Part shown: positions 19,001 through 27,061 of the stretch, one piece after another
Layout: each line of letters starts with the position of its first letter
How positions within the stretch are numbered: position 1 is the first letter of the stretch
Source of the DNA: Caballeronia sp. Lep1P3
Lineage (GTDB): Bacteria; Pseudomonadota; Gammaproteobacteria; Burkholderiales; Burkholderiaceae
Length of the DNA: 64,000 nt
Direction of reading: 5' to 3'
Assembly (NCBI RefSeq): GCF_022879595.1
Contig: NZ_CP084265.1
Span: 1,984,001-2,048,000 of the forward strand
The notes under the pieces: generated by a model
Told to the model about the DNA's origin: nothing
The model's input: the letters and a program-made list of their open reading frames with translations, nothing else
Databases searched by the model: none
Program-made: the position numbers and the translations under genes

Positions 19001-19805
19001 TCTTCGCGCTATAGCTGCGGCCATTCAGCGCGCCTTGCGCGTCCGCGAGAAGCCGGGCGATGGCGCCGCGCTCCGCGTTCCACAACGCGCAGGCTTCGTC
19101 GAAGCGCGCGCGCGGATCGGCCGCATCGCCTTGTTCGGTTGCCATGCCGCCCCAGCGCAGTTCCGCGAGCGGCTTCTTGAGACGCCGCGCAAGCTGCGCA
19201 TCGAGCGATGCCGGCCCCGCGCCTTTTGCGACGAGCCACGACGCGAACGACGGCGTGCGTGCGGCAGCCGGCTCCACGCGCTCGCGCCAGAAGTCGGCGG
19301 CAAGCTCCAAGCGCAACGTGCTGTCGTCGGCTTCCATGTCGAACGCGAACGGCATCGCGGCGGCGAACGGCGCTTCCTGCAGCGCGCGCTGGCAGAACGC
19401 GTGGATCGTGTGGATGGCGGCCTGATCGAAACTATGCAGCGCGATACGGATGCGTTGCAGCGCTTCTTCCGCACCGACCTCTTCGAGCGTCGTCTCGAAG
19501 AGACGTTCGATGAACGGGTCGCCCGCCGCATCGGCGTTTTCGATCGCATGAGCGACGCCCGCGAGCCGCGTGCGAATGCGCTCGTGCAGCTCGGCGGTCG
19601 CGGCCTTCGTGAAGGTCACAACGAGAATCTGCTCGACGCTCAGACGCTTTTCCAGCAGGAGCCGCACGTAAAGCGCGCAGATGTTCCAGGTCTTGCCCGT
19701 TCCGGCGGACGCCTCGATCTGGCTCACGCCATCGAGCGGGCAAGCAAAGACGTCGAGTTCCTGCACGATCTCGCCACTGACGTGTGTGTTCACCATGCTC
19801 GTCAT
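16080..19805 (-). CDS. recB: Exodeoxyribonuclease V beta subunit RecB
   Basis: RecB supplies the 3'-5' helicase and the nuclease of RecBCD. The 1241-residue length is typical. The N-terminus has the UvrD-type Walker A IEASAGTGKTWNI and LVVTFTKAATAELHERI. Further on are the DEFQDTD motif (ALIDEFQDTDPLQYAIF), the GDPKQAIYSFR motif and VTVHKSKGLEYAVVF. The C-terminal nuclease core shows GFIKGFIDMIVEHDGRYW followed by IIDWKSNHLG, which carries the catalytic Asp and Lys. Both ends overlap neighbours by four bases. The second in-frame Met (MVNTHVSG) is a possible alternative start. Confidence 0.97.
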   Translation of the reverse strand: MTSMVNTHVSGEIVQELDVFACPLDGVSQIEASAGTGKTWNICALYVRLLLEKRLSVEQILVVTFTKAATAELHERIRTRLAGVAHAIENADAAGDPFIERLFETTLEEVGAEEALQRIRIALHSFDQAAIHTIHAFCQRALQEAPFAAAMPFAFDMEADDSTLRLELAADFWRERVEPAAARTPSFASWLVAKGAGPASLDAQLARRLKKPLAELRWGGMATEQGDAADPRARFDEACALWNAERGAIARLLADAQGALNGRSYSAKIIEEAIEAWTAYFADADCHAQPPKEALKLTAAALAKGTKVRQTPPAHPFFEQAEALAASAAAAEAAQRALWLDIVREWLDYAPAELSARKRARRVVSFDDLLSNLHHALVRHAWLADALRARYPAALIDEFQDTDPLQYAIFNRVFAPHGPLFLVGDPKQAIYSFRAADLHTYLAARHGASARYTLAVNQRSTARIIDACNRVFGANPSAFILDGLGYQPVRAGTRARGPFVDETPAAAYSDIADFCVWMLPHGESALSKGNAQRDGAEACAAEIARLLRGAQRGEVRIGDKPLCAGDIAVLVQTHRQGSIVKRVLAAWGVGSVELAQASVFGALDAEQIERVLAAIDTPGDLRRLRAALATDWFGLDGAALWRLEHAVSAADANDGANDSTSWVERFSRYRTIWHERGFAVMWRTLARELSIAARLVARPDGERRLTNVNHLAELLQARSAEQPGIAPTLRWLAAQRAQQGGGEDAQLRLESDRNLVQIVTVHKSKGLEYAVVFCPFLNDGAARDASKSGLPDAREYHDDAGVAVLHYGIDEDESKEVSAAIAREQAAERARLVYVALTRAVYRCYVVAGVYISNVSNKSTKESRRSVLNWLVAGAGQDFDAFCDEPPDEAGIVAAWHALEAEARGAIGVTPLPVIESREPLAADDTDTHDIDARTNRRLLRDRWRMASFSSLIAAGARDEANQPQAVEARPDHDELADLDALPVQAPVPREAAVLADDDILAFPRGAAAGECLHRMYELADFTQPATWREVIERALREHPTPAPEPLAQRLRPMMHRLLADTLAAEIAPGLQLARVPTARRMNELEFLFPAPSLDFAALRRILAAHGYPDVALEAGALRGFIKGFIDMIVEHDGRYWIIDWKSNHLGDAPEDYRAAPLAQAMAHHAYHLQALVYVVALHRYLRARVAGYEYETHVGGYLYLFVRGVRPDWRDGDAASGVHRGRPPLALVEALDRAMSGGAA

Positions 19806-22800
19806 GCGGCGCTCCGCAGATGTTGGCGAAGCGGCTCGAAGACGATGCGCGCGAGCGCGGCGAAACGCTCGTCGAGCGTGAGCGGTTCGCCGCGAAACGC
19901 GATGCGATAGACGGGATCATCGGACTCGGCGCGCGTGCGCTCGGAATCCCACGCGGCTTGCGCCTTCGATCGGCCCTCGCTCATCTCCAGCCACGCGCTC
20001 TTCGGAAAGAAGCGCAGCGGCATGCGGCGTCCCGCGCGGTAGAGCGCCGCGAGTGCGCCCAGATGCGCGAGCGGACGCTCGACGGGCGCGAGTTCGAAGT
20101 CCGCCGAGCGCGCGCCGCGTCCGTGCCAGACGGTGCGGCGCGGGCCGTCGGGAAGCGCCGCGCAATACGCGAGATGCGCGAGCCACGCGCAGAGGTAATC
20201 GCGCGCGCGCGGCTCGTCGTAGCGATAGATCACCTGTCCCTGCGGCGTCAGGCGATTGAGCGTGCCGGCGAGCGTGAACGGCCGCTCATCGACGAGCGCA
20301 TCGTCATGGTTGCCGAAGAGCGCGACGCCGCCCGTGTCGGGCCAGCGCGGTGCGATGTCGAAGACGAACGGCAGGCGCGCTTGCCCGTCCGCCACCGATG
20401 CGCGGATGCGCTCCGCGAGACTCGAAAGCGCGTGCATCTCGCGCGCCTGCCATACCGCGCCGGTCGCGCCGCCGGGCATTTCCGGACTCGTGCGCGCGAC
20501 ATCGCGTGCGCGCTGGCTCGCGCCATGCGCCGCGTCCGCGTGCGCTTCGACGAGCGCGGGCAGCACGCGCGCGGCGAGCGCATCGCGGCCCGCGAAGCCG
20601 AGTTCGAACGGCTCGGTCATGTCGAGTTCGGCTTCGGCATCGACGAGCGCGATGCCGAGTCGGTCACGCAGCAACGCGCGCGCGGGATGCCGCCAGAAGC
20701 GCACGAAGTCGTCGAACGGGACGATTTCCTCGTCCTCTTCAACGGGCAGCGGCTGCGCGAAAAACGGCGCGCCCGGCTGCGTGCGCCCCGCCGCGAGCGC
20801 GCGCGCAAGCTCCGCGCGCTCCGGCTCGTAAGTGAAGAGCCGGCCGCCTGGCTCGAAATATTCCGGCGCGAAAGGCTGAAGCGGATGTTCGAAGACGAAG
20901 CGCGCGCGGGCCTTCGCGAGATCGTCCGGCGCGGCGTGCTCGCCCGCGACCGCTTGCGCCAGATAGTCGAGCAGTTCGTCGATCAAGGCGGCGGGCGGCA
21001 GCACGGCGTTGTCGCGAATGCTGCGCCCGGTGTAGGCGATCATCAGCCGGTCGCGCGCGGCGAGCAGGAGATCGAGAAAGAGATTGCGCTCGTCGTCGCG
21101 TCGCTGGCGGTCGCCGAGCTTGCCGAAAGCCGCCATCAGATCGAATTCGTCGGCGCGCGCGAGGCTCGGCAGCATGCCGTCGTCCATGCCGAGCAGACAC
21201 ACCACGCGATACGGCAGCCCGCGCAGGCTCGTCAACGACGAAAACGTGACGCCGCCCCACGGCACGCCGCCGCGCGCCGGATCGTCGAGCGTATCGGTGA
21301 GCGCGGTGCGGATCACGGCCGCGGACACCTGCGTGTCGCGCGCGCCTTCGTCGATTGCGGCGATCAGCGCGTCGATGGCGTGGCGGACGTCGCCGATGGC
21401 GTCGTTGAACGCGACGCCCGCATCGAAGAAACGCGCGAGCGCGTCGAGCAGCAAGCCGCCCCACGCGCGCGCCGTGCGCGGCGCTTCGATGTCTTTTGCA
21501 AAGGCGTCGATATCGTCGATGAAGCGCGTGAGGCGTCCGAGCAGTTCGGCCTCGGAACCCTGCGCGCCTTCGACCGGCAGCCAGTCCGCGACCGGCGCGC
21601 CGCCGCCCGGCAGCGCGTAGCCGAGATAGAGCCGCGTGAGCGCGTCGGCAAAGGTGTGGCGCGCGGCGGGCACATGCTCGCCGGTCACTTCGTCCGGGCG
21701 CAGACCGCGCCGGGCGCCCGCCGCCGCGAGCCATTCCTGCGCCGTTTCGAGCGATGCCGCATCGATGCCGTAGCGCGTCGCGATCGCATCGACACGCAGC
21801 CATTCAATCAGCTCCGGCGCGCCGACGCCGCGTTCGGCGAGCGCGAGCCAGTCGAGCAGCGCCCGCGCGACGGGATTGGCCTGCGACGGCGGCAAGCCCG
21901 TGATGCGATACGGAATGCGCCGCCGCTCGTTGCTCGCGCCGGCGGGCGCCGTGCCGAAGATACCGTCGATCAGCGGCCCCGCCACCGCGAGATCCGGAAA
22001 CGCGACGAGCACATCGGACGGCTCGAGACCTTCTATCTCGTCGAACCAGTCGAGCAGCCGGTCGTGCAGCACTTCGAGCTGCCGCGAAAGGCTATGGCAG
22101 ACATGGACCTCGATGCCCGCATCGGCGATCTCGCCGGGCTGCGGCGCGGCGTTGTCTTCGTCGAGCGCGAGAATGCCGTTCTGCACGCGCGCGAGCCACG
22201 TCGGAGCAGGATTTTCCTCGAAGAGTTCGCGCTCGCTCGATGTCGCGCGCTCCGTCAACTCGTGCAACATGTGTAGCTGCGCCTGCGTCTGCCGGCCCCA
22301 TTCCGCGAGCAGCGGATGACCGACCTCCTGGAAGTCCGCCTCGCCCTTCAGTTCCAGTTGCTCGACGCGCGCCTTGCTCACGATGTCGAACCAGAATTCG
22401 CGGCACGGATTGAGCGCGTACACGCGCACGTCGATCCAGCGCGAGAGTTCGCGCAGCAACGCGATATGCAGCGGCGGCATCGTCGGCAGCGCGAACACGC
22501 TGATGCGGCGCGGCCACGCTGCGCGCATCGCGGTTTCCAGGTCGAAGGCCGGCGCTTCGGCAAGAAAGCGGTACGCGGGCGGCGTTGCGTCGTGCGCTTT
22601 GTCGTGCTCCGCATGCTGCTCTTCCCCCGCCGATGCGAGGTCCGCAAGCAACGCGCGCCACAGTTCGGCCTCCCAGCGCTCGTCCTGACGATGGATGTCG
22701 CTCGCGCCGGACAGACGCGGCCCGCGCGCATCGGTCTCTGCGCCGCCCGCGAGGATCGAGCCGCCCGCCTGCCATTGCGTGAGCCATTCCGGGCGATACG

Positions 22801-23215
22801 TCAGGTAATGATCGAACACGGTCGCGATGCGGCGCGCGAGTTCGTAGCGCATGGAATCGTCGGCGGCATTCAGATACGTCGAGAGCCGCGGCGCCTGCCT
22901 GAACGCGGGCTCGTCGAAGAGACGGTAGCAGCGCCACGCGAGACGGTCCGGCGCGAACGGCGAATGCGCGGGCACCGGCAGCACGCGGCCGATCTGCGCC
23001 CACAGCCACTGCGCGAGATAGCAGAACTGCACGTTCGCGCAGATGCCGAAGCGTTCGGCCATGTCCAGCTCGAGCCGGCGGCGCACGGCCGCGCTCGGCA
23101 CGATGACGCTCTCGCTCGCGAAGGGATCGCTCTCGCGCATCGCGAATGCGTCGAGGTCTTCGAAGAGCGCGGCGGCAAGCGTTTCGTGACGGTTCGATTG
23201 AAAAAGTTCGAGCAT
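19802..23215 (-). CDS. recC: Exodeoxyribonuclease V gamma subunit RecC
   Basis: RecC is the scaffold and Chi-recognition subunit of RecBCD, a decayed SF1 helicase. This 1137-residue protein is family sized. It begins MLELFQSNRHETLAAALF and has the family stretches ESVIVPSAAVRRRLELDMAE and NVQFCYLAQWLWAQIG near the N-terminus, FALPTMPPLHIALLREL in the middle and GMDDGMLPSL further on. It is first in the leftward recC-recB-recD-arfB run. Its promoter must lie in the 183-bp gap shared with the divergent FUSC gene. Confidence 0.96.
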   Translation of the reverse strand: MLELFQSNRHETLAAALFEDLDAFAMRESDPFASESVIVPSAAVRRRLELDMAERFGICANVQFCYLAQWLWAQIGRVLPVPAHSPFAPDRLAWRCYRLFDEPAFRQAPRLSTYLNAADDSMRYELARRIATVFDHYLTYRPEWLTQWQAGGSILAGGAETDARGPRLSGASDIHRQDERWEAELWRALLADLASAGEEQHAEHDKAHDATPPAYRFLAEAPAFDLETAMRAAWPRRISVFALPTMPPLHIALLRELSRWIDVRVYALNPCREFWFDIVSKARVEQLELKGEADFQEVGHPLLAEWGRQTQAQLHMLHELTERATSSERELFEENPAPTWLARVQNGILALDEDNAAPQPGEIADAGIEVHVCHSLSRQLEVLHDRLLDWFDEIEGLEPSDVLVAFPDLAVAGPLIDGIFGTAPAGASNERRRIPYRITGLPPSQANPVARALLDWLALAERGVGAPELIEWLRVDAIATRYGIDAASLETAQEWLAAAGARRGLRPDEVTGEHVPAARHTFADALTRLYLGYALPGGGAPVADWLPVEGAQGSEAELLGRLTRFIDDIDAFAKDIEAPRTARAWGGLLLDALARFFDAGVAFNDAIGDVRHAIDALIAAIDEGARDTQVSAAVIRTALTDTLDDPARGGVPWGGVTFSSLTSLRGLPYRVVCLLGMDDGMLPSLARADEFDLMAAFGKLGDRQRRDDERNLFLDLLLAARDRLMIAYTGRSIRDNAVLPPAALIDELLDYLAQAVAGEHAAPDDLAKARARFVFEHPLQPFAPEYFEPGGRLFTYEPERAELARALAAGRTQPGAPFFAQPLPVEEDEEIVPFDDFVRFWRHPARALLRDRLGIALVDAEAELDMTEPFELGFAGRDALAARVLPALVEAHADAAHGASQRARDVARTSPEMPGGATGAVWQAREMHALSSLAERIRASVADGQARLPFVFDIAPRWPDTGGVALFGNHDDALVDERPFTLAGTLNRLTPQGQVIYRYDEPRARDYLCAWLAHLAYCAALPDGPRRTVWHGRGARSADFELAPVERPLAHLGALAALYRAGRRMPLRFFPKSAWLEMSEGRSKAQAAWDSERTRAESDDPVYRIAFRGEPLTLDERFAALARIVFEPLRQHLRSAA

Positions 23216-23231
23216 GAAAGGCGGTCTGGAC

Positions 23232-23267
23232 GCGCTTCGAGAAGCGCAGAAAGCAAAGGTTTGTCAA
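23232..23267 (-). promoter_or_regulatory. Candidate recC upstream region: hairpin plus -35-like box
   Basis: A perfect 7-bp inverted repeat (GCGCTTC, 2 nt, GAAGCGC at 23232-23247) lies 17 bp before the recC start. A consensus TTGACA (complement of 23262-23267) lies behind it in the recC direction. No good -10 was found at 16-18 bp, so the promoter call is weak. The hairpin would lie in or near the 5' leader. Confidence 0.35.
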
Positions 23268-23398
23268 ATCAAGCGCCAGCATAGCAAAGGGTGCCGCGCG
23301 CCGAGAACCTGGCCGTTCGGCCGAGGTCCGAACGCCTGCGGAGTTGAGTTAGACTCGATTTCGCTTTGCCCGCCCGAAGCGTCCACAACAGGAAGTCG

Positions 23399-25882
23399 AT
23401 GCGTTACTCGTTCGAAATCAGGAAGTTCATCTACAGCCAGTACTTCTTTGGCGGCTTGCGCAGCGCGCTCGGCATTTCGCTTCCCGCAGTGCTGATGCTG
23501 ATCGTCTTTCATAACCGCGAACTCGGCTTCACCATCGCGACGGGCGCGCTCGGCGCATGCGTCGTCGACATGCCCGGCCCACTCAAGCACAAGCACAACG
23601 AGATGCTCGCGTGCACGGTCATCGGCTTTTTCTCGGCGCTCGCCACGGGCATCGCGACGGCGCATCCGCTCACGCTCTGGCTGACGGTCGTGCCGCTCAC
23701 CTTCGTGCTGTCGCTCATCGTCGTGTATGGCAATCGCTGGCCGCAGATCAGCTTCGCCACGCTCTTCATGATGATCGTGACGCTGGAGGAGCATTTCACG
23801 CCGATGCAGGCGCTCGTCAACGCGTCGTGGATCCTGCTCGGCGGCCTCTGGTACACGTACTGGGCGACGCTCGTCTCGCATCTGCTCGTCTATCGCGTCG
23901 AACGGCAGGCGCTCGCGCAGAGCATCTTCAGTTGCGCGGAGTATCTGCAGGCGCGCGCGGACTTCTACGACGGCGACGCCGATCTCGACGAGTGCTATCG
24001 AAAGCTGATCGAAAAGCAGATCGCGGCGGTCGAGCAGCAGGAAGCGGCGCGCGACATCGTGTTGCGCAACCTGCCGAAGGTGAAGAGCGGCAAGCTCGAC
24101 GCGCGGCGCGCGCGGCTCTTCAATCTCTTCATCAACATCGTCGATCTGCACGAGTTTTTCGTCGGCGCGCACACGGATTACCCGCTCGTGCGCAAGACGT
24201 TCGCGGGTTCCGACGTGCTCGTGTTCTATCGCGACCTGATGCGAAAGGCGAGCGAAGACCTGGAGGAAATCGGGCTCGCCGTGCTGCAGAATCGCCCGGC
24301 GCCCGCGCGCATCAGCGTGAAGGCGGAATTGCGCGCGATCGAATACGAACTGGAACTGATGCGCAAGCAGGCGCTGCCGGAGAAGAATCCCGAGGCGTAT
24401 GCGGCGGCGGCAGCGGTGTTTCGCAGGCTCTGGAGCGCGACGCGCCTGATCGACAAGATGCGCCGCCGCACGCGCGACGACGCGGTGCAGACGGAAACGG
24501 AAGTGCAGATCGATCACGCGCTCTCGCGCTTCATATCGAGCCGGCGCGTGCCGTTCATGCAGATTTTCTCGAATCTCACGATGGCCTCGCCGAGCTTTCG
24601 CCATGCGCTGCGCGTGACGATCGCGGTGGGCATCGGCTTCTGGCTCGGCAGGCTTTTGCCGCTCACCAACGCGTACTGGATCGTGATGACGACGGTCATC
24701 ATCCTCAAGCCGGGATACTCGCTCACGAAGCAGCGCAATACGCAGCGGATCATCGGCACGGCGATCGGCTGCGCGGTCACCATCGCGCTCATCTTGCTGG
24801 TGAAGGACCCGCATATTCTGCTCGTCGCGATGTTCGCGTCGATGCTCATGAGCTACAGCCTCTTGCTCTTCAACTACGCGGCGAGCGTGGTGTTCACCTC
24901 CAGCTACGTGCTGCTGATGTTCCATCTGCTCGCGCCCGGCAGCATGCGGCTGATCGGCGAGCGCGCCATCGACACGGTCGTCGGCTGCGCAATCGCCATC
25001 GCGGCGAGCCATCTGTTTCCGTACTGGGAATATCGGCTGATGGGCAAGCTCGTGAAGGATCTGCTCGCGGCAACGCGAAACTATCTCGAAGCGAGCTGGT
25101 TGTGGAAGGCGAAGGCTTCGGTCAGAGCGTCCGCCAGCGACGCCACGCGCGCGCAAGAGACCGTGCCGAGCGCCGCATTCGCCGATGGCCACGCACGCGC
25201 CGCCGTCGCGTCGACGCACAGCATGGCGGTCGCCGCCACCGCCGTCGCCAACGATTCCGAAGTCGTCATCGCGCCCGCGATCAGGGCGGCGAGCGCGACG
25301 GCCGAGCGGCTCGCGTCGGTCGGCATCGGCGAAAGCACGGCGGCCACGGCGAGCAAGGGCGCATCCGCGGCGGCCACGGTCGCGGCCACCGCGCTCGACC
25401 GCGATTTCCGCTACCGGCTGGCGCGCAAGAATGTGCACGTTGCGTTCGCCAATCTCGCCCAGGCGTTTCAGCGCATGATGCTCGAGCCGAAAGCGCAGCA
25501 AAAGTACGTCGCGGAGCTGAACGACCTGCTCGTGCAGAGCCACGTACTCGCGTCGCAGATCACGGCGGCCGCGCCGCTTCTGCAATCGCTCAACGAGGCG
25601 GACGGCCAGTCGTTCGAACCGGTGCAGCGCGCATTCGGCGTCGTGCGGGACAATCTCTCGGAAGCGCAAGCCGTCGTGTCGGACGCGGACGGCGCGAGCG
25701 TATTCGATACGAAGGACATCCGGCGCGATCTCGACGCGATGGTCGCTGCCGCCGAGCGCGCGCAAACGCTGCCCGCCGACGCGATTCAGGACCTCAAACT
25801 GCTCGCGCATCAGTGCAAGCAGATGCTCACGGCCTCCGCGCTGATCCGCAAGGACGCGGCGCAGATTCGTCTGCCCGCGTGA
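23399..25882 (+). CDS. FUSC-family (YccS/AaeB-like) inner-membrane protein
   Basis: An 827-residue protein with two membrane blocks of about five to six helices each (about residues 20-170 and 410-550). Each block is followed by a helical cytoplasmic domain, the layout of FUSC/YccS-type proteins related to the AaeB aromatic-acid exporter. Landmarks are GALGACVVDMPGPLKHKHNE in the first block and TNAYWIVMTTVIILKPGYSL in the second. Residues about 573-670 are an Ala/Thr/Val-rich, low-complexity linker that interrupts the second cytoplasmic domain. The ATG follows an AGGA site. Substrate unknown. It is divergent from recC. Confidence 0.88.
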   Translation: MRYSFEIRKFIYSQYFFGGLRSALGISLPAVLMLIVFHNRELGFTIATGALGACVVDMPGPLKHKHNEMLACTVIGFFSALATGIATAHPLTLWLTVVPLTFVLSLIVVYGNRWPQISFATLFMMIVTLEEHFTPMQALVNASWILLGGLWYTYWATLVSHLLVYRVERQALAQSIFSCAEYLQARADFYDGDADLDECYRKLIEKQIAAVEQQEAARDIVLRNLPKVKSGKLDARRARLFNLFINIVDLHEFFVGAHTDYPLVRKTFAGSDVLVFYRDLMRKASEDLEEIGLAVLQNRPAPARISVKAELRAIEYELELMRKQALPEKNPEAYAAAAAVFRRLWSATRLIDKMRRRTRDDAVQTETEVQIDHALSRFISSRRVPFMQIFSNLTMASPSFRHALRVTIAVGIGFWLGRLLPLTNAYWIVMTTVIILKPGYSLTKQRNTQRIIGTAIGCAVTIALILLVKDPHILLVAMFASMLMSYSLLLFNYAASVVFTSSYVLLMFHLLAPGSMRLIGERAIDTVVGCAIAIAASHLFPYWEYRLMGKLVKDLLAATRNYLEASWLWKAKASVRASASDATRAQETVPSAAFADGHARAAVASTHSMAVAATAVANDSEVVIAPAIRAASATAERLASVGIGESTAATASKGASAAATVAATALDRDFRYRLARKNVHVAFANLAQAFQRMMLEPKAQQKYVAELNDLLVQSHVLASQITAAAPLLQSLNEADGQSFEPVQRAFGVVRDNLSEAQAVVSDADGASVFDTKDIRRDLDAMVAAAERAQTLPADAIQDLKLLAHQCKQMLTASALIRKDAAQIRLPA

Positions 25883-25891
25883 GACGCCCCG

Positions 25892-26122
25892 CTATTGCGA
25901 CGCGCCCGTGGCCGGCAGCGCCGGGCGCGCGTCGCTGGCCGCGGCGGGCGGCGCGCTCTGCTCCTCGAATTCGCGCTTCTCGCGGATCGCGTTGAAAAGC
26001 AGCGTGAAGATGACCAGCAACACCACCACGACGATGAACACGCCGATTGCGAGCGTCGGGTTCTTCTTTCGCTGCGGCGCTTCGGGGCGATCGTTGCGGT
26101 GGTCGTTACGGGGATCGGTCAT
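25892..26122 (-). CDS. Hypothetical single-pass membrane protein
   Basis: A 76-residue protein with a polar, charged N-terminus (MTDPRNDHRNDRPEAPQRKK), one strongly hydrophobic helix (LAIGVFIVVVVLLVIFTLLF) at about residues 24-45, then a charged segment and an Ala/Pro-rich tail. The positive charges before the helix suggest an N-in orientation. I do not recognise a family. It ends 9 bp from the stop of the FUSC gene, tail to tail. Confidence 0.7.
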   Translation of the reverse strand: MTDPRNDHRNDRPEAPQRKKNPTLAIGVFIVVVVLLVIFTLLFNAIREKREFEEQSAPPAAASDARPALPATGASQ

Positions 26123-26385
26123 GGCAGGCGCGGCGGCTCGTCGTTGATTTTGGGATGGAGCCAACATCGTACCCGGCTTCGTTTTCAGTTGGATTGCGGG
26201 CGTTACGCGATGGCTGCGCATCCAGCGTTTCGCGCGCCGAACGATGCCCGCGAAATTCTCTGCTGCATCGTCCAGCCTGTACGACGCACGCCCGAATGAC
26301 CATACTCAAGCCGATTCCATGCGCGTCTGATTCCGGCAAGGGCTAAGGGGCAAGGCCGGAATGACCTAGTGACCGGACGTGTTGC

Positions 26386-26411
26386 GCCGCCCTCCCGGGG
26401 CGGCTTTCTTT
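26386..26411 (+). terminator. Orphan Rho-independent terminator on the + strand
   Basis: GCCGCCC (26386-26392) pairs with GGGCGGC (26398-26404) around a 5-nt loop, followed by TTTCTTTT. The genes on both sides run leftward and the nearest rightward gene ended 500 bp earlier. The terminator therefore has no obvious client. The 344-bp gap (26123-26466) may encode a small RNA; otherwise nothing is recognisable in it apart from a 17-codon frame. Confidence 0.7.
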
Positions 26412-26466
26412 TGCGCGGCGAAATGCGCGGATCACGCCGATCGCGCGAGCCGTGCGGAACGTGCGC

Positions 26467-26940
26467 TCAGGCGCCGGCGGCGGGACGCACGGGCAACGCC
26501 GTCGAATACTTGATCTGTTCCATCGCGAAGCTCGAACTGACGTCGTAGAGCGGCACCGCGCGAATGAGTTGCTTGTAGACGCGGTCGTAATCGTCGATGT
26601 CCGAGACCACCACGCGCAGCAGATAGTCGGTCTCGCCGCTCATCCGGTACACCTCGACCACTTCGGGAATATCGCGCACCGCGCGCGTGAATTCGTCCGC
26701 CCAGCTCTGCGTGTGCTGATTGGTGCGGACCGCGACGAAGACCGTCGTGCCGACGCCCAGCTTCTTCGGATCGCACAGCGCCACCTGCGCGCGAATCACG
26801 CCCGTCTCCTTCAGCCGCTGCACGCGCTTCCAGCATGGCGTCTGCGACAGATTCACGCGCGAAGCGAGTTCGGCGATCGGCATCGTCACGTCGCTCTGCA
26901 ACAGTTCGAGCAGCTTGCGGTCGATGAGGTCCATTCCCAT
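26467..26940 (-). CDS. Lrp/AsnC-family transcriptional regulator
   Basis: A 157-residue protein. The N-terminal winged helix-turn-helix reads MDLIDRKLLELLQSD then IAELASRVNLSQTPCWKRVQ. The C-terminal RAM/AsnC ligand domain includes VVEVYRMSGETDYLLRVVV. Lrp-family proteins form octamers that bind amino acids. The gene is divergent from a thiol (cysteine-type) dioxygenase 121 bp away, so a sulphur amino acid is a plausible effector; this is inference from context. MGMDLID is the chosen start; the second Met two codons later is also possible. Confidence 0.92.
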   Translation of the reverse strand: MGMDLIDRKLLELLQSDVTMPIAELASRVNLSQTPCWKRVQRLKETGVIRAQVALCDPKKLGVGTTVFVAVRTNQHTQSWADEFTRAVRDIPEVVEVYRMSGETDYLLRVVVSDIDDYDRVYKQLIRAVPLYDVSSSFAMEQIKYSTALPVRPAAGA

Positions 26941-27061
26941 ACTGCACCCCCGATAGGAAATTATTCTCTTTTTAGATATTCGAGCGAAATTATATGGAAA
27001 CCAATTCTGGATGCAAGCCGGTATAAATCCATGATCGATCAACGAACCCGCGTACATTCCG
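26941..27061. promoter_or_regulatory. Divergent AT-rich control region between lrp-like and dioxygenase genes
   Basis: This stretch is markedly AT-rich compared with its surroundings (for example ATTATTCTCTTTTTAGATAT and GAAATTATATGG). It separates two divergent starts. Lrp proteins bind bent AT-rich DNA, so this is the likely binding region and contains both promoters. I could not assign -35/-10 boxes firmly. Confidence 0.5.

Noticed and set aside
16638..22276. Two long rightward frames across recB and recC (about 1090 and 830 codons)
   Set aside because: Both lie antisense to well-supported rec genes and have shadow-type composition, without ribosome-binding sites or recognisable motifs.
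23264..25810. An 848-codon leftward frame across the FUSC gene
   Set aside because: Arg/His-rich, with no domain. The rightward FUSC protein has clear membrane topology.
26297..26347. A 17-codon frame (MTILKPIPCASDSGKG) upstream of the orphan terminator
   Set aside because: No ribosome-binding site and no membrane or signal character. Too short to support as a gene.
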